Source: Neisseriaceae bacterium
GTDB taxonomy: Bacteria; Pseudomonadota; Gammaproteobacteria; Burkholderiales; UBA11063
Direction: 5' to 3'
DNA: 64,000 nucleotides
Assembly (NCBI GenBank): GCA_003963245.1
Contig: RXJX01000007.1
Location: forward strand, 1-64,000
Shown here: in pieces, positions 43,049 to 52,577 of the stretch
How positions within the stretch are numbered: position 1 is the stretch's first letter
Layout: each line of letters opens with the position of its first letter
Position numbers and translations under genes: made by a program
The notes under the pieces: generated by a model
What the model was told of the DNA's origin: nothing
Database searches by the model: none
What the model saw: the letters and a program-made list of their open reading frames with translations, nothing else

Positions 43049-44461
43049 CTATAAGCTATAATACATTTGCATTTCAACTGGGTGAGTAGTCATCCGATAC
43101 TTAGTTACTTCATGCATTTTTAGCTCAATATAACTATCAATCCACTCATCATTAAATACTCCACCGCGAGTCAAGAACGCACGATCTTTATTTAAGTTTT
43201 CAAGAGCCATTTCTAAGCTTGAGCAAACTTGAGGGATTTTAGCTAATTTACTTTCTGGTAAATCGTAAAGATTCATATCCATAGCTTTGCCTGGATCAAT
43301 TTTGTTGATAATTCCATCGATACCAGCCATCAATAATGCGCTAAATGCTAAGTATGGATTAGCCATTGGATCAGGGAAACGAGTTTCAATCCGACGCGCT
43401 TTTTCTGAGCTAGTAAATGGAATCCGGATTGATGCTGAACGATTACGTCCAGAGTAAGTCATAATTACCGGAGCTTCAAAGCCAGGCACTAGTCGTTTAT
43501 ACGAGTTAGTTGTAGGGTTGGTAATTGCATTTAACGCTTTGGAATGCTTGATAATACCACCGATGTAGTGTAATGCAGTTTCAGATAGGTTAGCATACTC
43601 TTTGCCAGCAAATAAATTTTTACCGTCTTTCCAGATTGACTGGTGAACATGCATCCCTGAGCCGTTATCGCCAACAATCGGTTTAGGCATAAATGTTACG
43701 GTTTTACCATAGCGATGTGCAGTATTGCGCATTACGTATTTAAAAATTTGTGACCAATCAGCACGTTCTACTAAACTGCTGAACTTAGTACCAATCTCAC
43801 ACTGTCCGGCAGTTGCCACTTCATGATGGTGTACTTCAACTGGGATACCTAATTCTTCTAGCGCTAGACATGCTGCGGCACGTAAATCTTGATGTGAGTC
43901 CATTGGAGGTAGTGGAAAATAACCGCCTTTAATGCCAGGGCGATGTCCAGTGTTACCACCTTCAAATTCTTTATCTGAGCTCCACACTGCTTCTTCGGCA
44001 TTAATCTTGTAATGGCAGCCGCTCATGTCAGCGCCCCAAGTTACTGAGTCAAAAATGAAAAATTCAGGCTCTGGACCAAAGTATGCTGTATCTGCAATAC
44101 CACTATCTTTAAGAAATTTTTCAGCTTTTTTAGCAATTCCACGTGGGCAACGCTCATATGATTCCATCGTGCTTGGCTCAACCACATCACATGTAATGAA
44201 CAAAGTTGCATCATCAAAGAATGGATCAAATTTTACAGTCGCTGCATCTGGACGTAATAACATATCCGAGCATTCGATACCTTTCCAGCCTTCAATTGAC
44301 GAACCGTCAAAAGGTTGACCGATTTTAAACAGATCTTCACTAACTGCTTTAGCCGGAATTGTTACATGGTGTTCTTTGCCAATTGTATCACTGAACCGTA
44401 AATCAATAAATTTGATATCGTGTTCTTTTATTAATTTTTCTACTTTGTGAAATCCGCTCAT
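43049..44461 (-). CDS. glnA: Glutamine synthetase, type I
   Basis: 470 aa, GSI-beta size. It makes glutamine from glutamate, NH3 and ATP as a dodecamer. Motifs: FDGSSIEGW, the metal/glutamate site [10 protein letters not shown], the ATP region [29 protein letters not shown] and [10 protein letters not shown]. The adenylylation Tyr is present in [11 protein letters not shown], so control by GlnE/PII is expected. It is monocistronic with its own terminator. A 6-base perfect hairpin (TGCTGC-TGT-GCAGCA, 44527-44541) lies upstream. Confidence 0.98.
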   Translation of the reverse strand: MSGFHKVEKLIKEHDIKFIDLRFSDTIGKEHHVTIPAKAVSEDLFKIGQPFDGSSIEGWKGIECSDMLLRPDAATVKFDPFFDDATLFITCDVVEPSTMESYERCPRGIAKKAEKFLKDSGIADTAYFGPEPEFFIFDSVTWGADMSGCHYKINAEEAVWSSDKEFEGGNTGHRPGIKGGYFPLPPMDSHQDLRAAACLALEELGIPVEVHHHEVATAGQCEIGTKFSSLVERADWSQIFKYVMRNTAHRYGKTVTFMPKPIVGDNGSGMHVHQSIWKDGKNLFAGKEYANLSETALHYIGGIIKHSKALNAITNPTTNSYKRLVPGFEAPVIMTYSGRNRSASIRIPFTSSEKARRIETRFPDPMANPYLAFSALLMAGIDGIINKIDPGKAMDMNLYDLPESKLAKIPQVCSSLEMALENLNKDRAFLTRGGVFNDEWIDSYIELKMHEVTKYRMTTHPVEMQMYYSL

Positions 44462-44654
44462 ATTCGGTTACCCTTAAAATTGAAATTGAAACATGCTTGC
44501 TGCCAAGTTGGTATTTTAACGCAAAATGCTGCTGTGCAGCAAAAAATATTATTATGAATTACTTAGTTTTTTTTACCTAAGGTTTCTGTAGTTAATGTAT
44601 AATTTTGGACTAATTTTTTATACATGTATTTGAGTGGGTTTAAGTTGATAGTTT

Positions 44655-45512
44655 ATGGATCATGAATACGAAAATAATAAGTTGCAAAAACGACTACGTG
44701 CCAATGTAGGCAAAGCCATTAGTGATTATAATATGATAGAAGATGGCGATACTGTGATGGTCTGTTTATCTGGTGGTAAAGACAGTTATAGTATGCTCGA
44801 TATATTGCTTGGATTGCAAAAATCAGCTCCAATTAGTTTTAAGATTGTAGCAATTAATCTCGATCAAGGTCAGCCGGGATTTCCTAAACATATACTTCCA
44901 GAATACTTGAGTTCGCTTGGAATTGAGTATAAGATTATAGAAGAAGATACTTATTCGACAGTGAAACGTGTAATCGAAGAAGGCAAAACTACTTGTGGTT
45001 TATGTTCCAGGCTTCGTCGTGGGATTTTATATCGGGTAGCCAAAGAAATTGGTGCAACTAAAATTGCCTTGGGGCATCATCGTGATGATATTTTAGAAAC
45101 TTTATTTTTAAATATGTTCTATGGTGGCAAGCTTAAAGGTATGCCGGCTAAATTAGTTAGTGATGATGGCAATAATATTGTAATCCGTCCATTGGCGTAT
45201 TGTGCTGAAAAAGATTTGATTAAATATGCTGAGGTTAAGAATTTTCCAATTATTCCATGTAATCTCTGTGGTTCGCAACCTAATTTACAGCGTCAAGTTA
45301 TAAAAGAAATGCTTAATGAATGGTCAAAAAAATATCCAGGGCGCATTCAGACGATGTTTCGTGCGATGCAAAATGTAGTTCCTTCGCATTTAATGGATAC
45401 TCAGCAGTTTGATTTTGTTAATATACAAAGTACTGGAATAGCAAATCCTGAGGGGGATATTGCTTTTGATCGAGAGAGTTTTGCAGAATCTGCAGTAATT
45501 AATTTGGTTTAA
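44655..45512 (+). CDS. ttcA: tRNA 2-thiocytidine(32) synthetase
   Basis: 285 aa. It thiolates C32 of certain tRNAs with an Fe-S cluster. PP-loop motif [13 protein letters not shown] near residue 40, cluster-binding [12 protein letters not shown] (two Cys) and a third Cys in [10 protein letters not shown], plus [20 protein letters not shown]. The TtcA group is separated from TilS by these Cys. Stands alone, divergent from glnA. Confidence 0.96.
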   Translation: MDHEYENNKLQKRLRANVGKAISDYNMIEDGDTVMVCLSGGKDSYSMLDILLGLQKSAPISFKIVAINLDQGQPGFPKHILPEYLSSLGIEYKIIEEDTYSTVKRVIEEGKTTCGLCSRLRRGILYRVAKEIGATKIALGHHRDDILETLFLNMFYGGKLKGMPAKLVSDDGNNIVIRPLAYCAEKDLIKYAEVKNFPIIPCNLCGSQPNLQRQVIKEMLNEWSKKYPGRIQTMFRAMQNVVPSHLMDTQQFDFVNIQSTGIANPEGDIAFDRESFAESAVINLV

Positions 45513-45527
45513 TTAGTTCATAATTAA

Positions 45528-45555
45528 AAACCACCTGTATATCACAGGTGGTTTT
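45528..45555. terminator. Bidirectional terminator
   Basis: AAAACCACCTGT and ACAGGTGGTTTT form a 12-base stem with a 4-base loop, between the convergent ttcA gene and the large fusion gene. Confidence 0.9.
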
Positions 45556-45563
45556 GTTATTGT

Positions 45564-48500
45564 CTAACGAAGGGTTAGTAATGCTGCTCCAGCAGTAAAG
45601 CCACCGCCAAAAGCGCATAATGCAATATTCTTCTGGTGTTTTTGTTCTGCTAAGGCTTCACTTAATGCAATTGGAATTGTGCATGATGAAGTGTTGCCAT
45701 AATTAGCGATATTGCTAAACATTATTCCTGTCGGTAGTTTTAAACGGCTTTCAACTGCACTTAAAATCCGCTGGTTAGCCTGATGTGGTACTGCCAGATT
45801 AATCGAGCTAACCTCTACATTAGCAAGTTGACAGCATTTATGAATTGCCATCGACATAGTTTTTACCGCCACGCTGAAGAGTTTCTTGCCTTGCATCGTG
45901 ATTCCTTCTTCCAAGCGGGTTGGAATATTCAGGATTGAACCATCTTCAGGGTCTGAACCTAAATAAATTTGTTTAAGTTCAGCAACGCATTCATCCATAT
46001 AATTACTACCGCATAGAATAGTTGCACTTGCGCCATCGGCAAACAAAAATGCAGTTTCAAAATCTTCTGGGCGAATCCGCTGAGATAATGCTTCTGCTGT
46101 TACAAGTAAGACACGCGCATTTGGACGGGCAATTAAATAATCCTGTGCTGCTTGAAGTGCATAAATATAACCACTACACGCGGCATTAAGATCGTAAGCT
46201 GGAATGTTGCTAGCACCATAAATTTGACTTAAGCGATGTAATACCAAGCAAGATAGCGATGGTGATTGATATTTTTCGGGGCTGCAAGTCGCGCAGATTA
46301 TCAAATCAATATCGCGTAATTTTAAATTCTGAGCTTCAAGTGCGGCAACACTTGATTCAACAGCTAGATCAACTACGCTTTCGTCATCACTTAGCCAGCA
46401 ACGTTGGTGGATTCCTGTTCTTTGAATAATATCTTCATTGGTAAAATCAGGGAACTGTGGAAGAATTTCTTCATTTTTTACTATGCGCGAACCAGCTCTG
46501 AAATGTGGCGTATTAAGCCCAACACTGCCAGCAGGACTAACCACAATTGGAGGTATTGCGTGTACTACTATTGCTTCTTTACGACTCAAAAGTGGCTTAC
46601 GTGTTTTGGTTGTTGCTGCTTTTGTCACACCTTGCGGTAAGCGAATTTTTATTAATGGATTACCAACTACGGCTTTTTCTTCCAATTCGACACAGATTTC
46701 TTCAACTATACCATTGCATGGCGATAAAATTTCACCTGCAGATTTGCTGGCTTCAATATCAACTAAGACTTGACCAGGTTCGACTTTGTCACCAACGTTG
46801 ACGTGAATAACATTGATTAACACTGTTTCATCCGATGGACTAGCACCAATTACGTCGACAGTAAATAAGGATGCATCTTGTTCAGCCTCTTGTTCCCACT
46901 CTAGATTAAGATTGAGCAAATCACAGGCGGCTGTCAAAATTTTCTCAAATGATGGTAATACCTCGAGCTGGTTTGCAAAATTACATGGAGTATAAGTATC
47001 AGCACGAGCTACCCGGCGCATTTTAACAGGGTTAGTTGCTAATTCAGCAACGCTTGCCATAATGTCACCACCCAATCCACAGGTTAGATTGTCTTCATGA
47101 ACAACCACTAAATGGCGAGTTTTATTTGCCGAGCTAACAATGGTTGCTACATCGTAAGGTTTGATTGTTCTTAAGTCAATTACTTCCGCGGCAATTCCAA
47201 TAGTTTCTAAGCTTTCAGCTGCTTGTTGACAAAGTGAAACAGTATTTCCCCAGCCAACTAAAGTGATATCCAATCCGGCTTTAACTATTCGCGCCTTACC
47301 AATTGGAACTAGTTGCTTGCTTACATCATAAGATGTAGTATCTTCAATACTGCCATTATTTAAAAGCTTTTTAGGATACAAAAATAAGCTTGGGCGACGC
47401 GATTTAAAAGCTGCGTTCAACATTCCAGCTGCATCAGCAGCATTTGCAGGCATGTAAACATCTAAACCTGGTATATGGGCAAAGGTTGCCTCATTAGTTT
47501 GTGAGTGGAATGGACCAAGACCTGGGCGGTAAGCACCGCAAGCCGCAAAAATAATTACCGGACATTGCCAACCACCGTTGGTGCGCCAGTACATAGTTGA
47601 TATTTCGGAAAATATCTGATTGTAAGCTAAAGGCAAGAAATCAGCAAATTGAATAAATGCGACCGGATGCTTGCCCGCTAGTGATAAACCAGCTGCTAAA
47701 CCAGCGATTGTTGACTCACTTAGTGCGCTATTCAAAACGCGTCCTGGGTATTGAGTTGATAAGCCGCGAGTGATTCCAAATACATCACCTTTACCATCTT
47801 CAACATCTTCACCCATGATGACTACATCTTGATTATTTGCCAATTGATGATGGAAGACGCGACGCATAGCCTCAAGCATAGTCATGCGTTCTTCGCTATT
47901 GAAGTCTCCACGATACTCAGCAGCTGTGGCTTGTAACTCTTTAGGTAGCTTTATTTCTGCTACGTGATTGGCTGCTGGCTCAATTCCTTTCTGTGCTTCA
48001 TCAACTGAAGCGCGTACTTCGGCAATAGTTTGTTGTCTGATGGTTTCTATTTCAGCGCTACTGCAGCCCTGAGTTAATAAATAATCATAACTGGTTTTTA
48101 AAGGGTCAGATTGCCAAGAGGCATCTAATTCGGCATCGTCACGGTAGAGTTTTTGATCATCAGCATTGGAGTGATTGTCTAAGCGCTCTACATTAAAAAC
48201 AATAATTTGCGGTTTACGATCTTGGCGCATATTGGCAATTATGCTCTCAACGGCACTATATTGTTCTAATGGCTTACTACCATCAAGATAAGTAATTGGT
48301 ATATTGTAAAAACTGCTTGCGCTGCTGCCATCTGCTAGCGAAAAGAATGTTTTACCAGTGGTGCGTGTTGAGATGGCTAAGTTGTTGTTGTGTATGAAAA
48401 ATAAGACCGGTAGGTTATTGCGATGTGTTTCAGCAATTGCCTCTAAAACTTCCCCTTGTTGCGAGGTTCCGTCACCAATTGAGCAATAAACAATTGGACG

Positions 48501-48893
48501 ATCTTCTTGATCTTTTACTGCCATAGCAACTCCGGCAGCTTGTAAGGCATTATTACCAACTGGTCCAACTAAGCTCATAAGATTTAGTTCCGGTGCACTC
48601 ATATGTGAAACCATTTGTCTTCCGGCTGAATGTGAATCAGCCTTAGCTAGTGAACTTAAAAAGAACATTTTATTGCTAACACCGCGTGCAATCATTAGTG
48701 CTTTGTCGCGATAATGGCAATGCAACCAATCGGATGGTTGCAAAAATGGTGCAACGATTGCGCTGCCTTCATGTCCTTTGCTTGATGCTAAAAAGTTAGC
48801 CTCTCCGCTGTTGACTAATTCTGATTCTACAATGTCTGATTCCCGTGAAGCAATCATTGAACTATATAGATTCAATAAAATTTGTTTAGTCAT
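45564..48893 (-). CDS. Fusion enzyme: 2-oxoacid dehydrogenase E1 alpha + E1 beta + lipoyl-type domain + ketoacyl synthase III
   Basis: 1109 aa with four recognisable parts. (1) E1 alpha, about 1-310, with the TPP/Mg motif GDGTSQQGEVLEAI (139-152) closing at NNNLAIST (169-176). (2) E1 beta, about 335-660: MGEDVEDGKGDVFG, QFADFLPLAYNQIFSEIS, GPFHSQTNEA, VVVHEDNLTCGLG. (3) A lipoyl/biotinyl domain, about 677-752, with candidate Lys717 in DIEASKSAGEI. (4) A KAS III (FabH/HMGS-like) domain, about 790-1109, with Cys906 (DLNAACSGY), His1037 (VPHQAN) and Asn1067 (NYGNTSS). No E2 acyltransferase domain is present. Likely role: decarboxylate a (branched-chain) 2-oxoacid, hold the acyl on the swinging arm and pass it to the KAS III Cys for condensation. 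This is inferred from domain order. No partner gene is adjacent. Confidence 0.9.
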   Translation of the reverse strand: MTKQILLNLYSSMIASRESDIVESELVNSGEANFLASSKGHEGSAIVAPFLQPSDWLHCHYRDKALMIARGVSNKMFFLSSLAKADSHSAGRQMVSHMSAPELNLMSLVGPVGNNALQAAGVAMAVKDQEDRPIVYCSIGDGTSQQGEVLEAIAETHRNNLPVLFFIHNNNLAISTRTTGKTFFSLADGSSASSFYNIPITYLDGSKPLEQYSAVESIIANMRQDRKPQIIVFNVERLDNHSNADDQKLYRDDAELDASWQSDPLKTSYDYLLTQGCSSAEIETIRQQTIAEVRASVDEAQKGIEPAANHVAEIKLPKELQATAAEYRGDFNSEERMTMLEAMRRVFHHQLANNQDVVIMGEDVEDGKGDVFGITRGLSTQYPGRVLNSALSESTIAGLAAGLSLAGKHPVAFIQFADFLPLAYNQIFSEISTMYWRTNGGWQCPVIIFAACGAYRPGLGPFHSQTNEATFAHIPGLDVYMPANAADAAGMLNAAFKSRRPSLFLYPKKLLNNGSIEDTTSYDVSKQLVPIGKARIVKAGLDITLVGWGNTVSLCQQAAESLETIGIAAEVIDLRTIKPYDVATIVSSANKTRHLVVVHEDNLTCGLGGDIMASVAELATNPVKMRRVARADTYTPCNFANQLEVLPSFEKILTAACDLLNLNLEWEQEAEQDASLFTVDVIGASPSDETVLINVIHVNVGDKVEPGQVLVDIEASKSAGEILSPCNGIVEEICVELEEKAVVGNPLIKIRLPQGVTKAATTKTRKPLLSRKEAIVVHAIPPIVVSPAGSVGLNTPHFRAGSRIVKNEEILPQFPDFTNEDIIQRTGIHQRCWLSDDESVVDLAVESSVAALEAQNLKLRDIDLIICATCSPEKYQSPSLSCLVLHRLSQIYGASNIPAYDLNAACSGYIYALQAAQDYLIARPNARVLLVTAEALSQRIRPEDFETAFLFADGASATILCGSNYMDECVAELKQIYLGSDPEDGSILNIPTRLEEGITMQGKKLFSVAVKTMSMAIHKCCQLANVEVSSINLAVPHQANQRILSAVESRLKLPTGIMFSNIANYGNTSSCTIPIALSEALAEQKHQKNIALCAFGGGFTAGAALLTLR

Positions 48894-48993
48894 TTAAATT
48901 CAATCTCTCTTAAAATTTTGTTTCAGTTGTGCACTAATCAGTCAGCCATCATATATTCTGGGTGATTTATGCTATCATGTTCGGAGTGATAAG

Positions 48994-49035
48994 AGGTATC
49001 CGATACCAGTATTTATTTAACTGATACCTATTTTT
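48994..49035. repeat. Iteron-like repeats, group 1
   Basis: Two units: AGGTATCCGATACCAG starting at 48994 and ATTTAACTGATACCTA starting at 49015, 21 bases apart. The first contains the palindrome GGTATC-C-GATACC. They share the core GATACC with the group at 49163. Confidence 0.7.
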
Positions 49036-49090
49036 GCTTTGTTAGTTATTAGATAAATATAACAGCATGTTGCAAAGATGTTATCAAATC

Positions 49091-49119
49091 CTTGTGATAC
49101 TAATGTAATACTTGTGATA
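49091..49119. repeat. CTTGTGATA direct repeats
   Basis: CTTGTGATA occurs at 49091-49099 and again at 49111-49119, exactly 20 bases apart, in an AT-rich stretch. They may be a second class of initiator site or a promoter element; the second runs into TATAAT. Confidence 0.6.
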
Positions 49120-49162
49120 TAATAGTTTTATTATGTATTTTTAGTTGCTAGCTCAGCTGGTT

Positions 49163-49243
49163 AAATATCTAATACCAATAACACCTGATAAGTATCCGAT
49201 ACCAAGATTATACAATAAGTATTCGATGCTTGCCTATTTTTTA
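49163..49243. repeat. Iteron array, three units of 27 bp
   Basis: Units begin at 49163, 49190 and 49217. The first two read AAATATCTAATACCAATA and AAGTATCCGATACCAAGA; the third, AAGTATTCGATGCTTGCC, is degenerate. Consensus AAGTATCCGATACCAA. The constant 27-base spacing and the position 30 bases before the rep start fit iterons of a Rep_3 origin. Confidence 0.78.
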
Positions 49244-49272
49244 TTAATTTTATTTTGCGAGTTTTATAATAT

Positions 49273-49989
49273 ATGATTGCGGCGATTCGGGTGGTAACTC
49301 ATCCTGATGGTGTAACAACCTCTAGTTACAAATATCTTCAGACTCCAGCTCATATTACGCTAATGGCGTTCATTATGAAGCATATTAAAAGTAGTGATCA
49401 AAATAATTTTATAAATAAGCAAAACAAAGTTATTCAAAGTAGTTTTCCGGTTTTAACCAGATTTATTCCCAATATTAGCAAGCTTGATTTACTTAATTTG
49501 CTTGAGGATTTTTGTAATCGAACATTGAGCACCAAACGTTTGGATCAAAATGGTGAGATTGAAGATTTCGAGGCAACTACGTTTATTTCAGCATACAGTT
49601 ATAATCGAAATAATAAACAGATTATTATTGAAGTAAGCTATCGTCTGATTCCTTTTATTCTCTACATTAAACAACAATACATTGGCGGGCGCTGGAAATA
49701 TTCTGCAAGCTTTACTTCAAGTTATTCAAATTTAATCTATGATATGATTATTACCAACTATGATAAAAATACTTCTAGTCTCAAATTTAATTTAGCAGAG
49801 ATAAAAGAGATGCTGGGTATCGAAGATGGTACATATGAAATTTACAGTAATTTTAAACGCAAGGTTTTAAACATTGCCTTGCATGAAATCAATTTAAAGT
49901 CTGATATTTGTATTGATTTAGTTGAGCATAAAGTAAATCGTAAGGTTGTGTCGATTGAGTTTCTATTTCGTAAAAATAACAATGCTTAA
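49273..49989 (+). CDS. Rep_3-family plasmid replication initiator
   Basis: 238 aa. The tandem winged-helix layout of Rep_3 (RepB/RepE-type) initiators: first domain about 20-120 (LQTPAHITLMAFIMKHI; DLLNLLEDFCNRTLS), second about 125-235 with SSYSNLIYDMIITNY, NLAEIKEMLGIEDGTYEIYS, FKRKVLNIALHEINLKSDI and VNRKVVSIEFLFRK. These bind iterons to open the origin. The N-terminus is a little shorter than usual. No plasmid partition, mobilisation or toxin gene is nearby; both neighbours are chromosomal-type genes. Its end overlaps the convergent ykoC gene by 27 bases. Confidence 0.85.
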   Translation: MIAAIRVVTHPDGVTTSSYKYLQTPAHITLMAFIMKHIKSSDQNNFINKQNKVIQSSFPVLTRFIPNISKLDLLNLLEDFCNRTLSTKRLDQNGEIEDFEATTFISAYSYNRNNKQIIIEVSYRLIPFILYIKQQYIGGRWKYSASFTSSYSNLIYDMIITNYDKNTSSLKFNLAEIKEMLGIEDGTYEIYSNFKRKVLNIALHEINLKSDICIDLVEHKVNRKVVSIEFLFRKNNNA

Positions 49990-50667
49990 AATTACACAGT
50001 TTAGCAATATTAATCCGCTATCATAAAGACCAAATTTAATTATACTTTGGTGATAACTACGATCTTGATTAATTCCACGAGTATACATGCTAATGCTCAA
50101 ATGATGCGCATAACGTGCTGCGGCAACCAAAAGAGGCATCAAAATTTGAGGTGATAGCCATTTTTTACGAAAACGCATTTTATAAGCAATTTGAATGCGC
50201 GTAAACTCTTGCTTCATGAATGCAAAAGCATTGAATACAGCCAAAAATGAGTAACCAATTTTTACACGTATGATTTTACGCTGGATTAAATCAAGAATAA
50301 GTTGTTCCTGTGGTAAGTGTAGCATAAAACCAACCGAAATTAGTGAGAGCAGATAAAGCCTTAATGAAAGGATTGTGGAAAGCCATAGTCTGCTATGCGT
50401 GTGATTAGTTAGTGAATAGTTGGACAATTCACTGCTTGAAGCAAAGAGGTAGCTACTGATAAATAACGCCAGTAGTGGCGGAATCAGACTTAGATTAAAC
50501 CAAAGCAAAACTTTTAATTGTGGTCTTTTACAAAGTAAGCTGAAATTTATGAGCATTATTATAAATATTATAGCGTATTGAATTATCTGTGTCGCGCTGA
50601 AAATTGCCACTATCCCCAATAACGGTAAGATTATGAAATTAAGCGGATGGAGTTTTTGCTCTAGCAT
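49963..50667 (-). CDS. ykoC: ECF transporter T component, YkoC-like
   Basis: 234 aa membrane protein of the CbiQ/EcfT family. Five or so helices, then the cytoplasmic coupling part with ALA-R-G-type helices that here read MKQEFTRIQIAYKMRFRKK and RYAHHLSISMYTRGINQDRS, which dock on the ATPase. It couples ATP use to the substrate protein YkoE. Overlaps the ATPase gene by 7 bases. Confidence 0.88.
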   Translation of the reverse strand: MLEQKLHPLNFIILPLLGIVAIFSATQIIQYAIIFIIMLINFSLLCKRPQLKVLLWFNLSLIPPLLALFISSYLFASSSELSNYSLTNHTHSRLWLSTILSLRLYLLSLISVGFMLHLPQEQLILDLIQRKIIRVKIGYSFLAVFNAFAFMKQEFTRIQIAYKMRFRKKWLSPQILMPLLVAAARYAHHLSISMYTRGINQDRSYHQSIIKFGLYDSGLILLNCVILSIVIFTK

Positions 50668-52010
50668 AGCTTTAGGCTCCCGTTGCTCAGATGGTATTTA
50701 TGATCAGCGAGTGCATTAATGAAATCCTGATCGTGACTCACCATAATAAAACTCATTCCTCGGTTCTTTAGCTCAGTGATTAATTGTGCCAGCTGCAATT
50801 TATGCTCATAATCTTGCCCAAATGTTGGTTCATCCAGCAAAATTAAGCGAGGCTTCAAATTTAATGCAATAGCTAATGAAAGGCGTCTTTTTTGTCCTTC
50901 CGATAAGCTATAGGGATTTTGTTCACATTGCGGCACTAAGTCAAACATGGTTAATGTTTCATGATTATACTCTAACTCTTCATTAACACTATTATAAATA
51001 AAATGCGCTTCTGGATTTTGCCAGAGTAAGGTGAGCTTAGACCATAATATTTGGTAATTTATTTCAGCAATATCCTGTTGTTTCCAGAAAATCTGTCCTT
51101 GAGTTTTGATAATTCCTGCAATTAATTTAAGCAGGCTGGATTTACCACTACCATTTCTGCCAGTGATTGCAGTTACTTCACCAGAGTTTACACTTAGGCT
51201 AATTTTGTTCAATAATTGACTGCTATTTTTATATGAGAAATTTAGCTCACGTAACTCAAGCAAAATACTTTTTGGGTGTGGGGAAATTGATTTTAGATTT
51301 GGTAGTACTTGATTCCAGACAATTTGAGTAGTATTTTGTTGTTTAATTTGTCCATTATCATCAATAGAAATTACTTTGTTAACAATTTGTTGCAGGTAAT
51401 AATGGTTATGTTCAACAATAACAACTGTTGATTTTTTGATGTATTGCTGCAGCATAGCAATAATTTCATGAGCTGATTCAGGATCAAGAAATGCGGTTGG
51501 TTCATCCAATAATAATACCTGAGGTTGCATCACTAAAATTGCCAGTAAATTAATTTTTTGTTTCTCACCGCCAGATAGTTCGCTAACTTGCCGGGTTAAT
51601 AAATGGCTAAGCTTAAAATCATCAGCAATTTTAGTGATTTTCTCGTTAATTAATGTCGCTGCAAAGCCCTGATTTTCTAAACCAAAAGCTATTTCGCTAT
51701 AGACATCTTTGCAAATTAGCTGACTATCAGGATTTTGCTGAAGGTATCCGATATCTAATAACTGTTGTTCATTCAGCCCTGTAATATCTTGATTATTATA
51801 AAGTATTTTTCCGCTAACTTTACCGTTTATCAGATGCGGAATTAAGCCTTTGAGAGCTGCGAGTAAAGTTGATTTACCACTTCCTGATGCTCCTTGGATT
51901 AAAACACATTCACCTTGCTTAATTATGAATGTGCCATCCAATTTCAAATTATAATTACTTTGAGGGTAATGAAACCCAAAATTTTCTACTTGATAAATTG
52001 GAGTACTCAT
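50661..52010 (-). CDS. ykoD: ECF transporter ATPase, two ABC domains fused (YkoD-like)
   Basis: 449 aa with two complete ABC modules. First: Walker A GASGSGKST, signature LSGGEKQKINLLA, Walker B VLLLDEPTAFLDPES. Second: Walker A GRNGSGKSS, signature LSEGQKRRLSLAIAL, Walker B LILLDEPTFGQD. The fused pair replaces EcfA1/EcfA2. With ykoE and ykoC it makes a complete group I ECF importer, under the TPP riboswitch upstream. Overlaps ykoE by 4 bases. Confidence 0.93.
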   Translation of the reverse strand: MSTPIYQVENFGFHYPQSNYNLKLDGTFIIKQGECVLIQGASGSGKSTLLAALKGLIPHLINGKVSGKILYNNQDITGLNEQQLLDIGYLQQNPDSQLICKDVYSEIAFGLENQGFAATLINEKITKIADDFKLSHLLTRQVSELSGGEKQKINLLAILVMQPQVLLLDEPTAFLDPESAHEIIAMLQQYIKKSTVVIVEHNHYYLQQIVNKVISIDDNGQIKQQNTTQIVWNQVLPNLKSISPHPKSILLELRELNFSYKNSSQLLNKISLSVNSGEVTAITGRNGSGKSSLLKLIAGIIKTQGQIFWKQQDIAEINYQILWSKLTLLWQNPEAHFIYNSVNEELEYNHETLTMFDLVPQCEQNPYSLSEGQKRRLSLAIALNLKPRLILLDEPTFGQDYEHKLQLAQLITELKNRGMSFIMVSHDQDFINALADHKYHLSNGSLKLC

Positions 52011-52570
52011 TGGTCAGCACAGATACGAAACTGATTTAATACACCAGCCTTTGCCAGACGATTGGCTAGGTAACGTGAAAATAAACCGCCTAAAATTGCG
52101 CCGGAAATTATATTGCAGCTAAGATTAATCAGATTAAAATTCAGACTAAAAGAACTATAACCATACCAGAAATAAGTTACAACATAGCCTCCGAGCGCGG
52201 AGAGCGCTCCAGCCAAGGCGCAGTTAATTCTGCTCCAGACTTTATAGCGGGTGGCTAAAAAAAGTAACTCGACTGGTAAACCCTGACAAAGCCCAGATAC
52301 TAAAGCAGAAAATCCCCACTGTGAAATCAGCCCCTCAACTAGCGCTGCAATTGTTTCACCTAAGAGTGCGCTACCCGGTTTACGGATAATATAGGCGAAG
52401 AATATTCCCCCCATGTGCCAGAAGCCCTCAAGTAAACCACTTAATGCAAAAGTCTTTAATAACGGGGAAATAATGCCGTAAAAGAGTGAATATGCCCACC
52501 AAGCAACGCCCATAGCGGTTGCCATTACAGTTAAAAATACAGTTTCACTGAGTGTAAGATGTTTAGTCAT
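52007..52570 (-). CDS. ykoE: ECF transporter S component for a thiamine precursor (YkoE)
   Basis: 187 aa, five or six membrane helices. YkoE family: GVAWWAYSLFYGIISPLLK near the N-terminus, EGFWHMGGIFFAYIIRKPGSA, ETIAALVEGLISQWG. It binds the substrate, by family knowledge the thiamine pyrimidine HMP or related compounds. The upstream TPP riboswitch directly supports a thiamine link. First gene of ykoE-ykoD-ykoC. The start is preceded by AAGGAAC, part of the riboswitch hairpin. Confidence 0.93.
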   Translation of the reverse strand: MTKHLTLSETVFLTVMATAMGVAWWAYSLFYGIISPLLKTFALSGLLEGFWHMGGIFFAYIIRKPGSALLGETIAALVEGLISQWGFSALVSGLCQGLPVELLFLATRYKVWSRINCALAGALSALGGYVVTYFWYGYSSFSLNFNLINLSCNIISGAILGGLFSRYLANRLAKAGVLNQFRICADQ

Positions 52571-52577
52571 GAATGTT

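Larger units (their letters stand above)
48894..49272. other. Region upstream of rep with iterons and direct repeats
   Basis: 379 bases without a gene. It contains five copies of a GATACC-based iteron in two groups (48994-49035 and 49163-49243) and a pair of CTTGTGATA repeats between them. It also holds a TATAAT-like box at 49118-49123 and a tRNA-like fragment GCTAGCTCAGCTGGTTA (49147-49163). The layout matches an iteron-controlled replication origin beside its initiator gene. The promoter of the minus-strand fusion gene lies at the left end. Confidence 0.7.

Noticed and set aside
44527..44541. Perfect hairpin TGCTGC-TGT-GCAGCA upstream of glnA, considered as a NtrC site or attenuator
   Set aside because: It does not match the TGCACC-type NtrC consensus and is not placed as a terminator for any gene; noted only in the glnA entry.
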